In this document: positions 43,806 to 53,059 of the stretch, piece by piece | Layout of the letters: the number at the start of each line of letters is the position of its first letter | How positions within the stretch are numbered: the stretch's first letter is position 1 | DNA from: Alistipes communis | GTDB lineage: Bacteria > Bacteroidota > Bacteroidia > Bacteroidales > Rikenellaceae | Reading direction: 5' to 3' | Length of the DNA: 64,000 bases | Assembly: GCF_006542665.1 (NCBI RefSeq) | Contig: NZ_AP019735.1 | Location: 1,302,001-1,366,000 of the forward strand | The notes under the pieces: generated by a model | Told to the model about the DNA's origin: nothing | The model's database searches: none | Seen by the model: the letters and a program-made list of their open reading frames with translations, nothing else | Position numbers and translations under genes: made by a program

Positions 43806-44275
43806 TGGCAGTAATGAAAAAGAAGGGCGGCAAAAGTCTGCCCCCGATCTCGACGGCATCGCTTCCGGACGTGATCTTCATGATCCTGTTCTTCTTCATG
43901 ATTTCGACCACGATGCGCGATCAGGAGCTGTTGGTTCGCTACAAGCTTCCGACCGCGACCGAGGTGCAGAAATTGGAGAAGAAATCGCTCGTCAGCTTCA
44001 TCCACATCGGCCAGCCTACGCCGATCATGCAAGCTAAATTCGGTACGGCACCCCGTATCCAGCTCAACGACTCGTATCGTACGGAGAAGGATATTCTGGA
44101 CTTCATCGCCGCCGAACGCGACAAACTCAACGAGTCGGACCGAGCGCTGATGACCGTGTGTCTGAAAGCCGACGACCAGACGAAAATGGGTATCATCACC
44201 GACGTGAAGCAGGAACTTCGCCGGGCAAACGCCTTGAAGCTCTCTTACGCCGCTTCGAAGTCGATGGGATATTAA
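43805..44275 (+). CDS. exbD: ExbD/TolR-family biopolymer transport protein, second copy
   Basis: 156 residues. SLPDVIFMILFFFMISTTMRDQ is the membrane helix with the proton-conducting Asp. The periplasmic domain ends with the TolR/ExbD-like MGIITDVKQELRRANALKLSYA. It is translationally coupled to the first exbD. Two different ExbD subunits with one ExbB are common in Bacteroidota. The cluster ends at the palindromic terminator at 44293. Confidence 0.92.
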   Translation: MAVMKKKGGKSLPPISTASLPDVIFMILFFFMISTTMRDQELLVRYKLPTATEVQKLEKKSLVSFIHIGQPTPIMQAKFGTAPRIQLNDSYRTEKDILDFIAAERDKLNESDRALMTVCLKADDQTKMGIITDVKQELRRANALKLSYAASKSMGY

Positions 44276-44292
44276 ATTCCCGATCCTATACG

Positions 44293-44326
44293 AAAACGAT
44301 CCGATGCAGCTGCATCGGATCGTTTT
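44293..44326. terminator. Rho-independent terminator of the Exb cluster
   Basis: Perfect 34-bp palindrome (left half AAAACGATCCGATGCAG) followed by T residues. The following 44327-44680 stretch is GC-rich and carries no convincing gene. Confidence 0.85.
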
Positions 44327-44680
44327 TTATATGCCGCGATCACATCCGCACCATCGTTCGGAAGAACTCGCGCGGTCCCGACCGGAGCGGCTCGAACCCC
44401 GTCGAGGATTGCTCCGCGACACGGAGCGGCCGTATGCCGGCGGAACGCCGTGCCCGACCGCACCCGAACTCGGACCGTGCGCACAGACCTGCCTTTCGGC
44501 GGTGGAACCCGTCCCTTCTCCCGCGACCGCAGCCGTCCCGCTCCGCCCCTCTTGCAGAAGCGGCCACGCAGCACAAGCGGGCGAAAACGATAGCGTCCGC
44601 ATTCCCACGTCGATCGTCCGTCTGTCCGATTCCTCGAAATACGATAAAATAGGGTAGCCGCACATCCCCGGCCGACCCGA

Positions 44681-45277
44681 TCAGAAAAGTTCCAGCTGTC
44701 CCGATTCGTGATTGAACGTCAGCCGGTGATAGGGCGTCACCCCGTAACGCCTCACGGCGAGACGGTGTTCGCGCGTAGGGTAGCCCTTGTTCTTCGCCCA
44801 GCCGTACTGAGGGAACTCTTCGGCCAACCGCCGCATATACTCGTCGCGGTGCGTCTTGGCCAGCACCGACGCCGCCGCGATGTCGGCGTACTTGCCGTCG
44901 CCCTTGACGATGCACCGATAGGGAATATCGAGCGACGAACGGAAGCGGTTGCCGTCGATGGCGAGAAATTCAGGGCGTGTGCGCAGCTCCCCGACCGCCC
45001 GACACATCCCCTCGAACGAGGCGTTGAGGATGTTGATTTCGTCGATGCGTTCGGGCGGGACGGCAGCGACAGCCCACGCCACCGCCTCGCGTTCGATGAT
45101 CGGCCGGAGCCGGTCGCGGTTGCGCTCGCTCATCTGCTTCGAATCGTTGAGCAGCGGATCGTGGAAATCGGGCGGCAGAATCACGGCCGCTGCGAAGACC
45201 GCACCGGCCAGACACCCCCGGCCCGCTTCGTCACAGCCGGCTTCGATCCGTTCGTACTGATAACAGGTTTCCAACAT
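44681..45277 (-). CDS. rnhB: Ribonuclease HII
   Basis: 198 residues from the ATG at 45277. IEAGCDEAGRGCLAGAVFAAAVIL holds the first catalytic Asp-Glu pair (DEAGRG). NILNASFEGMCRAV, FLAIDGNRF (third Asp) and IAAASVLAKTHRDEYM follow as in RNase HII. It removes RNA from RNA-DNA hybrids and misincorporated ribonucleotides. It diverges from the membrane protein gene at 45368; the two -7 boxes lie back to back between them. Confidence 0.95.
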   Translation of the reverse strand: MLETCYQYERIEAGCDEAGRGCLAGAVFAAAVILPPDFHDPLLNDSKQMSERNRDRLRPIIEREAVAWAVAAVPPERIDEINILNASFEGMCRAVGELRTRPEFLAIDGNRFRSSLDIPYRCIVKGDGKYADIAAASVLAKTHRDEYMRRLAEEFPQYGWAKNKGYPTREHRLAVRRYGVTPYHRLTFNHESGQLELF

Positions 45278-45312
45278 CTTCCGATCGCCCCGCAGATGGA
45301 TCCGAGGAGGAA

Positions 45313-45320
45313 CAAAGTTA
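45313..45320 (-). promoter_or_regulatory. -7 promoter box (TAACTTTG) of rnhB
   Basis: TAACTTTG on the minus strand, 35 bp before the rnhB ATG. Confidence 0.55.
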
Positions 45321-45352
45321 CGAATTATTTGCGACCATTCGTCATTTTTCGC

Positions 45353-45360
45353 TACTTTTG
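45353..45360 (+). promoter_or_regulatory. -7 promoter box (TACTTTTG) of the membrane protein gene
   Basis: TACTTTTG ends 7 bp before the ATG at 45368, implying a leaderless or almost leaderless transcript. Confidence 0.5.
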
Positions 45361-45367
45361 TCTGCGT

Positions 45368-46351
45368 ATGAAATTCGGCGACATCATCCGGCAACCGCTT
45401 CCCGTAGCGACCTTCACGTTCCTCGTGGTCGTGATCGTCGCATTCGTGCGCGCATGGGTCACACAGCGTTTCGCCGGCGAAATTCCGGCCGTCAGCGCCC
45501 CGCTGGGATACTATACCGCAGCGCTCCGCCTGTCATGGCCGCTGCTGTCGGCGGCAGCGAGCATCGTCATGCTCTTCGTGGCCGGATTCCTCATCGGCCG
45601 CAGCAGCGTCCGCGCCGAACTCTACGCGACCCGCTGCTTCCTGGCCATGCCGCTCTTCGGCGTCGTGAGCTGCGGCGTTCTGCTGAGCAGCGACTACCTG
45701 ACGCAGAGCCTCACGCTGCTGCTGCTGGCACTCGCATCGCGCAACTACTACAACAGTTTTCACCGCCACTACTGTTTCGACCGGATGTTTCGGGGATCGC
45801 TCTACGTGGGGCTGATCCCGCTGCTCTATGCGCCGGGCGCGGGACTGCTGCTGCTCATCCCGCTCGTCGTCCTGCTTTTCCGGCGCACGCTGCGCGAAGC
45901 GGTCGTCGCGCTGTCAGGCGCGATCCTGCCGCTCTTTTTCGCCGGTTTCATCCATTGGGCGGCAGGCGGGAGATTCGACGGCCCCGTGCGGCAGGTCGCA
46001 GCGGCGATAACGAGCGATTCGGGATACCGATTTTTCGACGGGAATACGCTCTTTTCGCTCATCGCATGGGGAGTGATTTTCTTTTTGCTGATCTGTTCTG
46101 CCGCCGGCGTCCTGCTGGATATCCGTACGCTGAAAACCAAACCGCGTAATATCCTTTTTTACAATTTATACGTCTTGTGCGTCGTGGCCGGCATCTATTT
46201 TGTACCGTATTCTTCACCGGTTACACTGACCCTTGCGGCACCGGCCGCGGCTACGCTCATCCCCGTCGTGCTGACCAAATTCAACAGTGCGGCCGCATCG
46301 ATGTTCTATACGGTTCTTATTTTACTGAGCCTCGTTCTCGGCCTGATATAG
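45368..46351 (+). CDS. Polytopic membrane protein (DUF6427-like)
   Basis: 327 residues from the ATG at 45368, with about nine hydrophobic helices spread along the whole length. NYYNSFHRHYCFDRMFRGSLYVGLIPLLYAPG and the following positively charged loop (FRRTLREAVV) resemble the DUF6427 family found in Bacteroidota, but I assign it by general look only. No enzyme motif is visible. The start is fixed by the adjacent -7 box. Confidence 0.7.
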   Translation: MKFGDIIRQPLPVATFTFLVVVIVAFVRAWVTQRFAGEIPAVSAPLGYYTAALRLSWPLLSAAASIVMLFVAGFLIGRSSVRAELYATRCFLAMPLFGVVSCGVLLSSDYLTQSLTLLLLALASRNYYNSFHRHYCFDRMFRGSLYVGLIPLLYAPGAGLLLLIPLVVLLFRRTLREAVVALSGAILPLFFAGFIHWAAGGRFDGPVRQVAAAITSDSGYRFFDGNTLFSLIAWGVIFFLLICSAAGVLLDIRTLKTKPRNILFYNLYVLCVVAGIYFVPYSSPVTLTLAAPAAATLIPVVLTKFNSAAASMFYTVLILLSLVLGLI

Positions 46352-46390
46352 AGACACGAAAAGTCTCAATAGTAGCAAATATAGATTTTT

Positions 46391-46455
46391 GTATCGTTTG
46401 GCGATACATTTGTACAATTACGCATTGTATAATACAATGTTTTATTATACATTTG
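46391..46455 (+). promoter_or_regulatory. Promoter/operator region of the AraC-type regulator
   Basis: Two palindromes, GTATCG-N5-CGATAC (46391-46407) and CATTGTA-TAA-TACAATG (46423-46439), alternate with two -7 boxes TACATTTG (46405-46412 and 46448-46455). They lie 56-120 bp before the start at 46511 and are plausible binding sites for the regulator itself. Confidence 0.5.
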
Positions 46456-46510
46456 TCTTGCAAGCATATGGAGAGCCTCTTTTAAGTAGTTGTAATTAAA
46501 ATTAAATCTT

Positions 46511-47407
46511 ATGGCAAATTACGAACGCCACAGCTCCGGTTTACCGATGATCGTGAAATTCGTCGAGCATTTCCACAACGGAGTCCAGTCGCACACGCTG
46601 TCGCGTTATGCGATCGGATATATCGTCCGCGGAGAGAAGCACATTTATAACGGAGACAAACGGCAGACTATCTCGAAAGGGGACGTATTCTTCCTCGGAA
46701 TCGGCACGCACTACACCGAAGAGGTGCCCGACGAAAGCAATACCTTCGAACAGATTCTCTTCTACTACCAACCGGCGGATCTGCACAAGATCCTGATGTA
46801 CCTCAACCTCACCTACGGGTTGAACATTTCCTACAACCACGCATGTCCCGAATGCCAGGGCGCCAACGCCGTTTCGACGCCGGCATGGCAACTGTTGAAA
46901 GGATTTTTCAGCAATACGGCCAACTACCTCCGCGGCGAAGGGTTCCTCCACGACGAAACGGCGGAAAACATCAAGATGACCGAACTGGTCTACCTGATCG
47001 TCTCGCACGACGAATGCTGTCTGCGCAGCAAGATCCTCGGCAACATCGACACGGCGAAGGAGAATTTCGAACAACTGATGTACGACCACATTTTCGACGA
47101 TATTTCGATCGACGAACTGGCCGCGCTCTGCAACCGGTCGCTCACTTCGTTCAAGAAGGAGTTCAAACGGGTGTTCCTGATGCCGCCGCACCAGTGGTTC
47201 ATCCGCCAGCGGCTCATGCACGCGCGCATGTTGCTGATCTCGACCTCGAAGTCCATTTCGCAGATCGGCAGCGAGTGCGCGTTTCCCAACACGTCGCATT
47301 TCATCAAGCTCTTCAAGAAGGAATACGGGATGACGCCGGCGACCTATCGCAGCCGGCACAATGCCGAATTGAAGCCTACTCCCGAAATCGCAGCGGCGAA
47401 AGCCTGA
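46511..47407 (+). CDS. AraC-family transcriptional regulator
   Basis: 298 residues. The N-terminal half is a cupin-like sensing domain (RYAIGYIVRGEKHIYNGDKRQTISKGDVFFLGIGTHYTEEV). The C-terminal 100 residues carry two HTH motifs: DDISIDELAALCNRSLTSFKKEFKRVFLMPPHQWFIRQRL and KSISQIGSECAFPNTSHFIKLFKKEYGMTPATYR, the AraC signature. Cytoplasmic, ligand unknown. A single-gene unit with a complex palindromic promoter and a strong terminator at 47423-47460. Confidence 0.93.
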   Translation: MANYERHSSGLPMIVKFVEHFHNGVQSHTLSRYAIGYIVRGEKHIYNGDKRQTISKGDVFFLGIGTHYTEEVPDESNTFEQILFYYQPADLHKILMYLNLTYGLNISYNHACPECQGANAVSTPAWQLLKGFFSNTANYLRGEGFLHDETAENIKMTELVYLIVSHDECCLRSKILGNIDTAKENFEQLMYDHIFDDISIDELAALCNRSLTSFKKEFKRVFLMPPHQWFIRQRLMHARMLLISTSKSISQIGSECAFPNTSHFIKLFKKEYGMTPATYRSRHNAELKPTPEIAAAKA

Positions 47408-47422
47408 AACACACGAAATCGA

Positions 47423-47460
47423 GCGCAACGGCCGGGAACGATGATTCCCGGCCGTTGCGC
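47423..47460 (+). terminator. Rho-independent terminator
   Basis: 16-bp perfect stem GCGCAACGGCCGGGAA / TTCCCGGCCGTTGCGC, loop CGATGA. The AT-rich 47461-47799 leader region of the next gene also has an AGAAATCCC/GGGATTTCT stem-loop (47698-47732) and a possible TATTTTTG box near 47640. Confidence 0.8.
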
Positions 47461-47799
47461 GTATCCGGAGCGTGCCGTCTCCCCACGCTCAGCGAAGGTC
47501 GCCGGCACGCTGCCGAAACAGATTTTAAAAAATTATAATTTAATCCGTATTTAAAAAATTTCGATACGATTTGTCGGAAAAGAACGGATTTATCGATAAA
47601 TTCATTACGAAATATTTGGATTATTGAAAAATCCTCTTTATTTTTGTCTTACACAAAGCGGAAATCTCCGCATCTCATTAACCTAACTAACCTAACCAAG
47701 AAATCCCCGAGTCGCCCGATTCCGGGATTTCTCTCTTTTCGTTCCGATATTTTTTCTTACCTTTATGGAACATTTCTCACCCTTTATTCAATGTTCAAT

Positions 47800-49449
47800 A
47801 TGAAAAAATCGCTTTCTCTGCTCCGGCTTCTCACGGCCGCAATCCTGTTATCCGCTTCGGGCGGCTGTTCCGAAACCAATGACCCCGACCCCGAGGGGGG
47901 GGGTGATCCGCCCGTAAAAGAGCCTGTAACTTACACTATTACCCTCGGAGAAACCTCCGAACAAGGAGCTGCGGTGAAGGTCACGCCCTCCGACGAAACG
48001 GCGACCTACTACTGCGGCATCCACAGCGAGGCGTCGCTGCTGGGAATCCCCACCGCCACGCTGCTCAGGCAGATCGCGTCGCTCGACGACCTCGACGAAC
48101 GGCTCCACACCGGCACCGAGGAGTTCACTATCGCCGAAACGCTCACGCCCGTCACCTCCTACAAAATCGTCGTGGCGGGATACGACGACAAGGAGTTCAC
48201 GGGCGACATCGCCCTGAGCGAAGCCTTCGCCGTCGAACCGCCCGCAGGGCCTGCGGCTTTCACCTTCGAGGTCAAGGAGAAGAGCTTCGACAACACGGTC
48301 ATCGACATCACGCCGCTGGCGGCCGAAGTCCCCTACTTCGCCGAGGTGAAGGAGGCTGCCGTCTGCGATGCAATGACCGACGACGCGATTATCTCCGAGA
48401 TACTCAATCTCTACGGCTCCATGGCCGAATGGTTCACCTACACGGGCCCTACGACCATTACGTCGAGCGGCGACTTCGGCACGCTCGTCCCCGGCACCGA
48501 CTACTATGTGCTGGCATTCGGCTATGCCGACGGAGCAGCTGCGACCGAACTGACCAAACACAAGTTCACTACCGATCCGGAGGGCGATCCCACGGCCAAC
48601 ACCTTCGCCTTCGACATTTCCGGCGTCACGGCGCGCAGCGCTTCGATTCAGGTCGAACCCTCCGACAAGAGCGTCCGCTACATCTGGGACATCGTCACCG
48701 ACGCCGAATATAAGAAATACGGCAGCAACGCCGAGGGCATCCGGAGCTATCTGGCCGACTACATCAAAGGCCAGATCGACGACTTCTTCACCACGCCGGA
48801 GGAGGTCGTTTCGGTCATCGGCGTGCGCGGCGACCAGTGGTTCGACTATGAGCAGCTCAAACCCGCCACGACCTACTACGTGTGGGCGGCCTGCGTCGAC
48901 GCCGCAGGCAATGCCACGGCCGCACCGGCAGTAAGCCCCGCTTTCACCACCGAAGCCGCCGTCGTATCGACTGCTACCGCCACCGTCGAATTCGAGAAAT
49001 ACTACAACGGCAGCGAACTTTACGCAATCGACGACGTGACCTATAAGAATTACAACAACAAAGCCTACCTCCCCGCCAAGGTCCTCCATTCGGCCGACGC
49101 CGTCAAATGGTACACGCTCTACACGGGCACCGACGTGGGCGACACGGAACTCTACACCGACGACCTGCTGATCCAGTACCTCGTCACACAGGGAACCCCC
49201 GACGGAGAAGAGCGCCGCTACGGCCTCACTTGGAACGCGAAGGCCTATATCCTCGCCGTGGCGCAGGATGCCGAAGGCCACTACGGCCCCGTCTTCCGCA
49301 AGAGCATCACGCCCTCGCTCAGCGGCGTTTCCCCGATCAGCGACCTCGGATTCGTGACCGCCGACGCCGGAACGCAAAGTACACCGGTCATGCTGCGTGC
49401 CGTAACACCGGCCGCACCGCTCAAACGGACGGCGCACGTCGTCCGCTGA
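47800..49449 (+). CDS. Surface lipoprotein with repeated Fn3-like domains
   Basis: 549 residues from the ATG at 47800 (an ATG three codons earlier is possible). Signal peptide MKKSLSLLRLLTAAILLSASGGC with lipobox Cys, then a negatively charged, Gly-rich linker (SETNDPDPEGGGDPP). At least three related beta domains follow, with the phrases YTITLGETSEQGAAVKVTPSDETATYY, FTFEVKEKSFDNTVIDITPLAAEVPYF and FAFDISGVTARSASIQVEPSDKSVRYI. Probably exported to the cell surface; a binding or structural role is likely but the ligand is unknown. It ends at a very long terminator. Confidence 0.82.
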   Translation: MKKSLSLLRLLTAAILLSASGGCSETNDPDPEGGGDPPVKEPVTYTITLGETSEQGAAVKVTPSDETATYYCGIHSEASLLGIPTATLLRQIASLDDLDERLHTGTEEFTIAETLTPVTSYKIVVAGYDDKEFTGDIALSEAFAVEPPAGPAAFTFEVKEKSFDNTVIDITPLAAEVPYFAEVKEAAVCDAMTDDAIISEILNLYGSMAEWFTYTGPTTITSSGDFGTLVPGTDYYVLAFGYADGAAATELTKHKFTTDPEGDPTANTFAFDISGVTARSASIQVEPSDKSVRYIWDIVTDAEYKKYGSNAEGIRSYLADYIKGQIDDFFTTPEEVVSVIGVRGDQWFDYEQLKPATTYYVWAACVDAAGNATAAPAVSPAFTTEAAVVSTATATVEFEKYYNGSELYAIDDVTYKNYNNKAYLPAKVLHSADAVKWYTLYTGTDVGDTELYTDDLLIQYLVTQGTPDGEERRYGLTWNAKAYILAVAQDAEGHYGPVFRKSITPSLSGVSPISDLGFVTADAGTQSTPVMLRAVTPAAPLKRTAHVVR

Positions 49450-49456
49450 CGGAGCG

Positions 49457-49518
49457 CCTTCTCCGATAGAAAGCCCCCTGCCGCAGCATTGCGGCAGGGG
49501 GCTTTCTATCGGAGAAGG
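49457..49518. terminator. Very long bidirectional terminator
   Basis: A perfect stem of 29 bp (49457-49485 with 49490-49518; inner part GCCCCCTGCCGC) with a 4-nt loop GCAT, between the converging lipoprotein and polA genes. Confidence 0.88.
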
Positions 49519-49542
49519 GGATGCCGGACGTACGCCGCCGGA

Positions 49543-52422
49543 TCAGTGTGCGTCGAGCCAGTTCTCGCCCACACCGCATTCGGCGATCAGTTTCACTTTG
49601 AGATGCGCCGCCTGCTCCATCGCCTCGGTGACGATTTCGCGCACGCGGTCCAACTCGTTGCGCAGCGTGTCGATCACCACTTCGTCGTGCACCTGCAAAA
49701 TCATCTGCGAGCGGATTCCTTCGCGGCGGAACGCTTCGGCGATATGCACCATCGCGATCTTCATGATGTCGGCCGCACTGCCCTGAATAGGGGCGTTGAC
49801 GGCATTGCGTTCGGCCAGCCCGCGCGCCACGGCATTGCGCGACGCGATGTCGTTCAGGTAACGCCGCCGCCCGAAGATCGTCGTCACGTAACCCACCTCG
49901 CGCGCCCGCTCGACCACATGCTCCATATACTCCTTCACCTTGGGGTAGGAGGCGAAATAGCCCTCTATGATCTCTTTGGCCTCCTTGCGCGGAATGTCGA
50001 GCCGTTGGCTCAACCCGAAGGCCGAGATGCCGTAGATGATGCCGAAATTGGCCGTCTTGGCCTTGCGCCGCTCGTCGCCCGTCACCGTATCGATCGGTTT
50101 GCCGAAGAGCCGCGCGGCCGTCGCGGCATGGATGTCCTCGCCGTGCTCGAATGCCGCGATCAGCGCCTCGTCGCCGCTCAGATGCGCCATCAGGCGCAAC
50201 TCGACCTGACTGTAATCGGCCGACAGCAGCACATGGTCGTCGTCCGACGGGATGAAGGCGCGGCGAATGGGCTTGCCCAGTTCGTCGCGGATCGGAATGT
50301 TCTGCAAGTTGGGATTGGTCGACGACAACCGTCCGGTAGCCGTCACGGCCTGGTTGAACGAGGTATGAATCTTCCCCGTGCGGCGGTTGACCAGCTGCGG
50401 CAGTGCCTCGACATAGGTCGACAGGAGCTTCTTCACGCCGCGGTATTCGAGGATCAGATCGATGATCCGGTGTTTGTGCGCGAATGTTTGCAGATACTCT
50501 TCGTCTGTGCTGAACTGCTTCGTGCGCGTCATCTTGGGCTTCTCGGCGATGCGCATTTTGGCGAAAAGCACCTCGCCCAACTGCCGCGTGGAGTTGATGT
50601 TGAGCGACGCCTCGCCCGCTTCGCTGCGGATGTCGGCTTCGAGCTGCGCCATGCGGCGGTTCAGTTCCACGGCGTAATGCGCCAGCGCGTCGCAGTCGAT
50701 GCGCACGCCGGCCATCTCGACGTCGGCCAGCACCTCGATCATCGGCTCCTCGATGTCGAAATAGAGATCGTGCAGCCCCGCCTCCTCGATCTGGGGAAGC
50801 AGCGCCCGTTTGAGCCGCAGCGTCACGTCGGCGTCCTCGGCCGCATACTCGGCCACGCGCTCCACGCCCACCAGATCCATCGTCAGCTGACGCGGCCCGC
50901 GCCCGATGAGCGTTTCGATCTCGATCGGCTTGTAGTTGAGGTACTTGGCCGCCAGTGCATTCATGTTATGGCGCGACTCGGGATCGAGCAGGTAATGGAG
51001 GATCATCGTATCGTACTTCGGGCCCCTCACCGCCAGACCGATACGCCGCAGCACCATCAGATCGAACTTGATGTTCTGGCCGATCTTGGCGATCGTTTCG
51101 TCCTCGAACAACGGACGCAGCAGCCCGGCATACTCCGGCGTCGAACGCTCGTCGCAGGGCACATACCAGGCCTCGTGCGGCACGACGGCGAACGACATGC
51201 CCACGATGCGGTCGTTGAAGAGGTCGAAACCGGTCGTCTCCGTATCGAAACAGAACTCCGGATAACGGCGTATCTCGGCGATCATCGCGCGCAGTTCGTC
51301 GGCCGTGCGGACGATCCGGTAGTCGTGGGGCGTCGTCTGCGCACTCTCCATCTCGGGTTCGGCAGGCAGCGCATCCGTTTCGTCGACCTCCTCATCGTCC
51401 TCCACGGGCGCTGCCGCCGCAGGCGCCGGATCGGCCGGCGCGAAGAGATCGCCCTGCCCGACCAGCGCCGCCTTCTTGGCGGCGGCCGATTTGGCCCGTG
51501 CCATCTCGGCCAGCTGACGCTGCGGGTCCTGCCGCGGCCCGTCGCTCTCTTCGAGCGGCGCCACGTTTTGCAGATCGCGCAGGAACATCGTGAAATCCAG
51601 TTCGGCGAAAAGCGCACGCAGTTCGTCCAGATTGGGCGGACATATCGTCAACTCCTCGGGGCGGAATTCGATCGGCACGTCCAGCCGGATCGTCGTGAGC
51701 CTCTTGGCAAGCAGCAATTTGTCGCCCCACGCGGCGATGCTCTCGCCCTGCCTGCCCTTGATCCGCTCCACGTTGGAGAGAATGTTCTCGACCGTTCCCC
51801 ACGTCTGCACCAGCTTGCAGGCACCCTTCTCGCCGATGCCCGGCACGCCGGGAATATTGTCCGAGGCATCGCCCCACAACGCCAGCACGTCGCGCACGAG
51901 CGTCGGATCGTCGAATCCGTAATGTGCGCGGATGGCGTCGCAGTCGACGATCTCGATGCCGTCGCCCTTCTGCTTGTAGAGCTTGCAGCAGGGGCGCACG
52001 AGCTGCCCGTAATCCTTGTCGGGCGTCACCATGAAGACCTCGTACCCTTCGGCGGCAGCCTTCTGCGACAGGGTACCGATCACGTCGTCGGCCTCGAACC
52101 CCTCGACTTCGAGCACCGGCACGCACATCGCATCCAGAATCCGCTTGATATAGGGGATCGACAGAGCGATGTCCTCCGGCGTGGCGGGACGGTTGGCCTT
52201 GTATTCGGGGTAGAGTTCGCGGCGGAAACTTCCGCCCTTTGGATCGAACGCCACACCCAGCAGGTCGGGATTTTCGCGTTTGAGGATGTCGCGCAGGAAC
52301 TTCACGAAACCGAAAACGACCGACGTATTCATCCCCGTACGGTTGCGCATCGGCCGCGTCAGAAACGCATAATAGTATTTATAGATCAGTGCGTAGGCAT
52401 CGACCAGAAACAGTTTTTTCAT
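49543..52422 (-). CDS. polA: DNA polymerase I
   Basis: 959 residues from the ATG at 52422. The 5'-nuclease domain (1-~290) shows LFLVDAYALIYKYYYAF, FEADDVIGTLSQ and GDASDNIPGVPGIGEKGA. The 3'-5' exonuclease is intact (FCFDTETTGFD, GQNIKFDLMVL, EYAAEDADVTL). The polymerase domain has LLSADYSQVELRLMAHLSGD, KTANFGIIYGISAFGL and ILQVHDEVVID. It fills gaps and removes RNA primers. The Bacteroidota insert rich in Ala and acidic residues before the exonuclease (about 310-370) is present. queD lies 65 bp upstream on the same strand. Confidence 0.97.
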   Translation of the reverse strand: MKKLFLVDAYALIYKYYYAFLTRPMRNRTGMNTSVVFGFVKFLRDILKRENPDLLGVAFDPKGGSFRRELYPEYKANRPATPEDIALSIPYIKRILDAMCVPVLEVEGFEADDVIGTLSQKAAAEGYEVFMVTPDKDYGQLVRPCCKLYKQKGDGIEIVDCDAIRAHYGFDDPTLVRDVLALWGDASDNIPGVPGIGEKGACKLVQTWGTVENILSNVERIKGRQGESIAAWGDKLLLAKRLTTIRLDVPIEFRPEELTICPPNLDELRALFAELDFTMFLRDLQNVAPLEESDGPRQDPQRQLAEMARAKSAAAKKAALVGQGDLFAPADPAPAAAAPVEDDEEVDETDALPAEPEMESAQTTPHDYRIVRTADELRAMIAEIRRYPEFCFDTETTGFDLFNDRIVGMSFAVVPHEAWYVPCDERSTPEYAGLLRPLFEDETIAKIGQNIKFDLMVLRRIGLAVRGPKYDTMILHYLLDPESRHNMNALAAKYLNYKPIEIETLIGRGPRQLTMDLVGVERVAEYAAEDADVTLRLKRALLPQIEEAGLHDLYFDIEEPMIEVLADVEMAGVRIDCDALAHYAVELNRRMAQLEADIRSEAGEASLNINSTRQLGEVLFAKMRIAEKPKMTRTKQFSTDEEYLQTFAHKHRIIDLILEYRGVKKLLSTYVEALPQLVNRRTGKIHTSFNQAVTATGRLSSTNPNLQNIPIRDELGKPIRRAFIPSDDDHVLLSADYSQVELRLMAHLSGDEALIAAFEHGEDIHAATAARLFGKPIDTVTGDERRKAKTANFGIIYGISAFGLSQRLDIPRKEAKEIIEGYFASYPKVKEYMEHVVERAREVGYVTTIFGRRRYLNDIASRNAVARGLAERNAVNAPIQGSAADIMKIAMVHIAEAFRREGIRSQMILQVHDEVVIDTLRNELDRVREIVTEAMEQAAHLKVKLIAECGVGENWLDAH

Positions 52423-52487
52423 CACTATCCGATTTGTAGCGCCGCAGTCCGGTCGGGCACAGGTTGCGCGGCCGGCTGCCGGCACCG

Positions 52488-52940
52488 TTAGTTGTTGTCG
52501 TCGGCGACCCACTCGGCGTAGGAGGTGGCCGTCTCGTGGAGTCGGAGCGCATAAAGTTCCACTCCTTCGGGCAGCCGCGGCGCGATGCGGGCGGCGAAGT
52601 CGGCGAGCATGTTCTCGCACGTCGGCTGGTAATCGACGCACACGATCCGTTCGAACCGCGTGCCGAGCGCTTCCGCAAACGCCTCGCCGGCAGGCGTGCG
52701 GTGCATGACGAAGGCGTGGTCGAGCCGCTGCACCACCTCTTCGCCGACGATCCGTTTGAGCTGCCCGAAATCCATGACCATGCCCAGCTTGGGATTCCGT
52801 CCGTCGCAGACCGGAACGCCTCGCACGGTCACGAACAACCGGTACGAATGGCCGTGTATTTCGCGGCACGCACCGTCGTAACCTTCGAGCAGGTGCGCCG
52901 CCTCGAACGAGAACTCCTTGGTAAGTCTTATCTTCGTCAT
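52488..52940 (-). CDS. queD: 6-carboxytetrahydropterin synthase (QueD/PTPS family)
   Basis: 150 residues from the ATG at 52940. FEAAHLLEGYDGACREIHGHSYRLFVTVRG has the zinc His residues and the catalytic Cys (ACREIHGHSY). MVMDFGQLKRIV, LDHAFV and PTCENMLADFAARI complete the family. It converts dihydroneopterin triphosphate to 6-carboxytetrahydropterin for queuosine biosynthesis. It precedes polA and may share its transcript. The 52941-53059 gap is short and empty. Confidence 0.92.
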   Translation of the reverse strand: MTKIRLTKEFSFEAAHLLEGYDGACREIHGHSYRLFVTVRGVPVCDGRNPKLGMVMDFGQLKRIVGEEVVQRLDHAFVMHRTPAGEAFAEALGTRFERIVCVDYQPTCENMLADFAARIAPRLPEGVELYALRLHETATSYAEWVADDNN

Positions 52941-53059
52941 ACGTTTATCCTTTTTCACGAAGCGGGCCGGAATGACGCTTCATTTCGGCCCGTCGGATCG
53001 CTTTCACACCGAACGGACGCCGAAACGTCCGCTCCGAACTTCCGTCCGTCTCGCTGCGG

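Noticed and set aside
44304..44657. 117-codon open frame after the exbD genes
   Set aside because: It starts inside the terminator palindrome, is rich in Pro, Arg and Ser without pattern, and overlaps other frames of equal quality.
49489..52491. 1000-codon open frame on the + strand opposite polA
   Set aside because: It mirrors the polA gene in an antisense frame; its translation is Arg/His/Gln-rich with no recognisable domain, while the minus strand gives a perfect polymerase. High GC leaves such shadow frames open.
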